From: Verrucomicrobiia bacterium
GTDB lineage: Bacteria > Verrucomicrobiota > Verrucomicrobiia > JABWAM01
DNA length: 5,573 nt
NCBI GenBank assembly: GCA_013360985.1
Contig: JABWAM010000165.1
Coordinates: 1 to 5,573, forward strand
Direction: 5' to 3'
Within the stretch, counting starts at the first letter, position 1, and every line of letters begins with the position of its first letter. This document shows positions 4,471 to 5,573 of the stretch, piece after piece. The position numbers were made by a program, and so were the translations under genes. Under the pieces are notes generated by a model. The model ran no database searches. It saw only the letters and a list, made by a program, of their open reading frames with translations, and was not told the origin of the DNA.

Positions 4471-5573
4471 ATGACCGTCGCGAGACTCCTCCCCTTTGGC
4501 TTTCGCGCCGTCGCGCGCGGTGCGACGTTTGCCGGGGCGCTGCTCCTTGCGGCGGGGCCGTCGGCGCGCGCGAACCCCAGCGGCGAACAGGTGGTCGCCG
4601 GATCGGCGAGCTTTTCGCGTTCCGGCAACACGCTCCAGATCACCACCTCCGACCGCGTCATCATCAACTGGCAGGATTTCTCGATCAACGCCGGGGAGTT
4701 GACGAAGTTTCTCCAGCCGGGGGCGGATTCGGCGGCATTGAACAAGGTGATCTCGGGCAATCCCTCCTCGATTCTGGGATCGCTCCAGGCGAACGGACGG
4801 ATTTATCTCGTCAACCCGAACGGGATCATGGTCGGCGGCGGCGCGACGATCAACTGCGGGGCGTTCATCGCCTCGACACTCGACATCAACAACGCCGAGT
4901 TTCTCGCGGGCGGCGACCTTCATCTCCAGGGCAACTCGACCGCCGCGATCGTGAACCAGGGGCGCATCAGCGCCGGCGGCGGCGACGTCTTTCTCATCGC
5001 GCGGCAGGTGGACAATCAGGGAACGATCTCCGCGCCGAACGGCGTGGTCGGTCTGGCCGCGGGCAACGAGGTGCTCCTCGCGGAGTCCGGCGCCGAGCGT
5101 TTGTTCGTGCGGCCGACGGCGTCGGACGGCGCTTGGAACCTGAACGGCGTCCGCAACGCGGGAACGCTCGAGGGCGCGCAGGCCGAGCTCAAGGCGCACG
5201 GCAACATCTACGCCTTCGCGATCAACAACGAAGGGGTCGTCCGCGCGACGGGGGTGGAGACGCGCGATGGGCGCGTGCTCCTGACGGCGGACGACGGGTT
5301 GGCGAAGAATACGGGAACGATTGTGGCAGAGTCGCCTTCGGGTTCGGCGGGGCATGCGGTGACGCTCCAGGCGCGGGCGTTCGAAAACCGCGGCGCGGTC
5401 CACGCGGATGGCGCGCGGGGCGGCAGCGTGGATCTGCGGGCCGATTATCTCGATCAGAGCGGAACGGTTTCGGCCGACGGCCTCGCAGGCGACGGCGGCA
5501 CGGTGCGCCTCGACGCGAACGTGCGCGTGCTGCTGCCTTCGACGGGGATCCTTTCGGCCAAAGGCCGCGGAAC
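4471..5573 (+). CDS. Filamentous-hemagglutinin-type two-partner-secretion exoprotein (5' part)
   Basis: The frame is open from ATG 4471 to the window edge: 367 complete codons and no stop, so only the N-terminus is present. Residues 1-34 are a signal peptide with a long N-region, likely cut at ARA|N (34/35). The mature start NPSGEQVVAGSASF and DRVIINWQDFSINAGE (61-76) are typical of the TPS secretion domain. The hallmark NPNGI is at 115-119 in IYLVNPNGIMVGGGA; GNPSSILGSLQANGR precedes it. From residue 162 degenerate turns with an N-x-G-x-[IV]-x-A core occur near 162, 182, 229, 253, 280, 306, 329 and 357, spaced mostly 20-28 residues, as in a right-handed beta-helix. TPS exoproteins cross the outer membrane through a TpsB/FhaC-type pore; none is in the window. 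The wording is like the large adhesin-like proteins I associate with Verrucomicrobia. Ligand and C-terminal type are not visible. No Shine-Dalgarno precedes the ATG. Confidence 0.9.
   Translation, partial: MTVARLLPFGFRAVARGATFAGALLLAAGPSARANPSGEQVVAGSASFSRSGNTLQITTSDRVIINWQDFSINAGELTKFLQPGADSAALNKVISGNPSSILGSLQANGRIYLVNPNGIMVGGGATINCGAFIASTLDINNAEFLAGGDLHLQGNSTAAIVNQGRISAGGGDVFLIARQVDNQGTISAPNGVVGLAAGNEVLLAESGAERLFVRPTASDGAWNLNGVRNAGTLEGAQAELKAHGNIYAFAINNEGVVRATGVETRDGRVLLTADDGLAKNTGTIVAESPSGSAGHAVTLQARAFENRGAVHADGARGGSVDLRADYLDQSGTVSADGLAGDGGTVRLDANVRVLLPSTGILSAKGRG

Noticed and set aside
3877..5403. Minus-strand open frame of 508 codons across the exoprotein gene and into the FMN-binding protein
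   Set aside because: Only the last 127 residues (from 4260) resemble a protein and have a ribosome binding site. The rest is Arg/Asp-rich antisense of the clearly coding plus-strand exoprotein, an effect of high GC.

Overview
The window is GC-rich, densely coding bacterial chromosome. The best guess is a Verrucomicrobia-like organism (PVC group). This rests on the opening of a large two-partner-secretion / filamentous-hemagglutinin-type exoprotein at the right edge, whose wording I associate with verrucomicrobial adhesins, together with weak Shine-Dalgarno sites and a secreted SGNH-like protein. It is an inference from recalled protein style, not a database result.

Left part (1-2117, plus strand): a short leader with no gene I can support, then a secreted SGNH-hydrolase-like protein (202-1233). 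It overlaps by four bases (ATGA) the start of folD (1230-2117), the bifunctional methylene-tetrahydrofolate dehydrogenase/cyclohydrolase. The two are probably co-transcribed and translationally coupled, although their functions look unrelated. The convergent gap 2118-2237 holds a (CG)7 tract and a strong long hairpin without a T-tract, probably a shared 3' end.

Middle part (2238-4260, minus strand): read in its own direction this begins with a homologue of the small Desulfovibrio FMN-binding protein (3877-4260, strong ribosome binding site). A class I SAM-dependent methyltransferase follows (3025-3846), 30 bases downstream at the longer start. A 367-base gene-free stretch comes next, carrying a run of at least six inverted repeats. 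Last is a small exported DUF5666-like protein (2238-2657) with its own candidate promoter. The FMN protein and methyltransferase look like a two-gene operon; the DUF5666-like gene is probably separate.

Right part (4261-5573): a divergent intergenic region with palindromes, a short pentamer repeat and a candidate sigma-70 promoter, then a plus-strand gene from 4471 that runs off the window. It encodes a signal peptide, a TPS secretion domain with the NPNGI motif, and at least eight degenerate beta-helix turns. It is the longest open frame at the right edge and has no stop in the window.

No tRNA, rRNA, CRISPR array, insertion sequence or integrase was seen. The least explained items are the tandem hairpin cluster between the methyltransferase and DUF5666-like genes, and the FMN-binding-protein/methyltransferase pairing.
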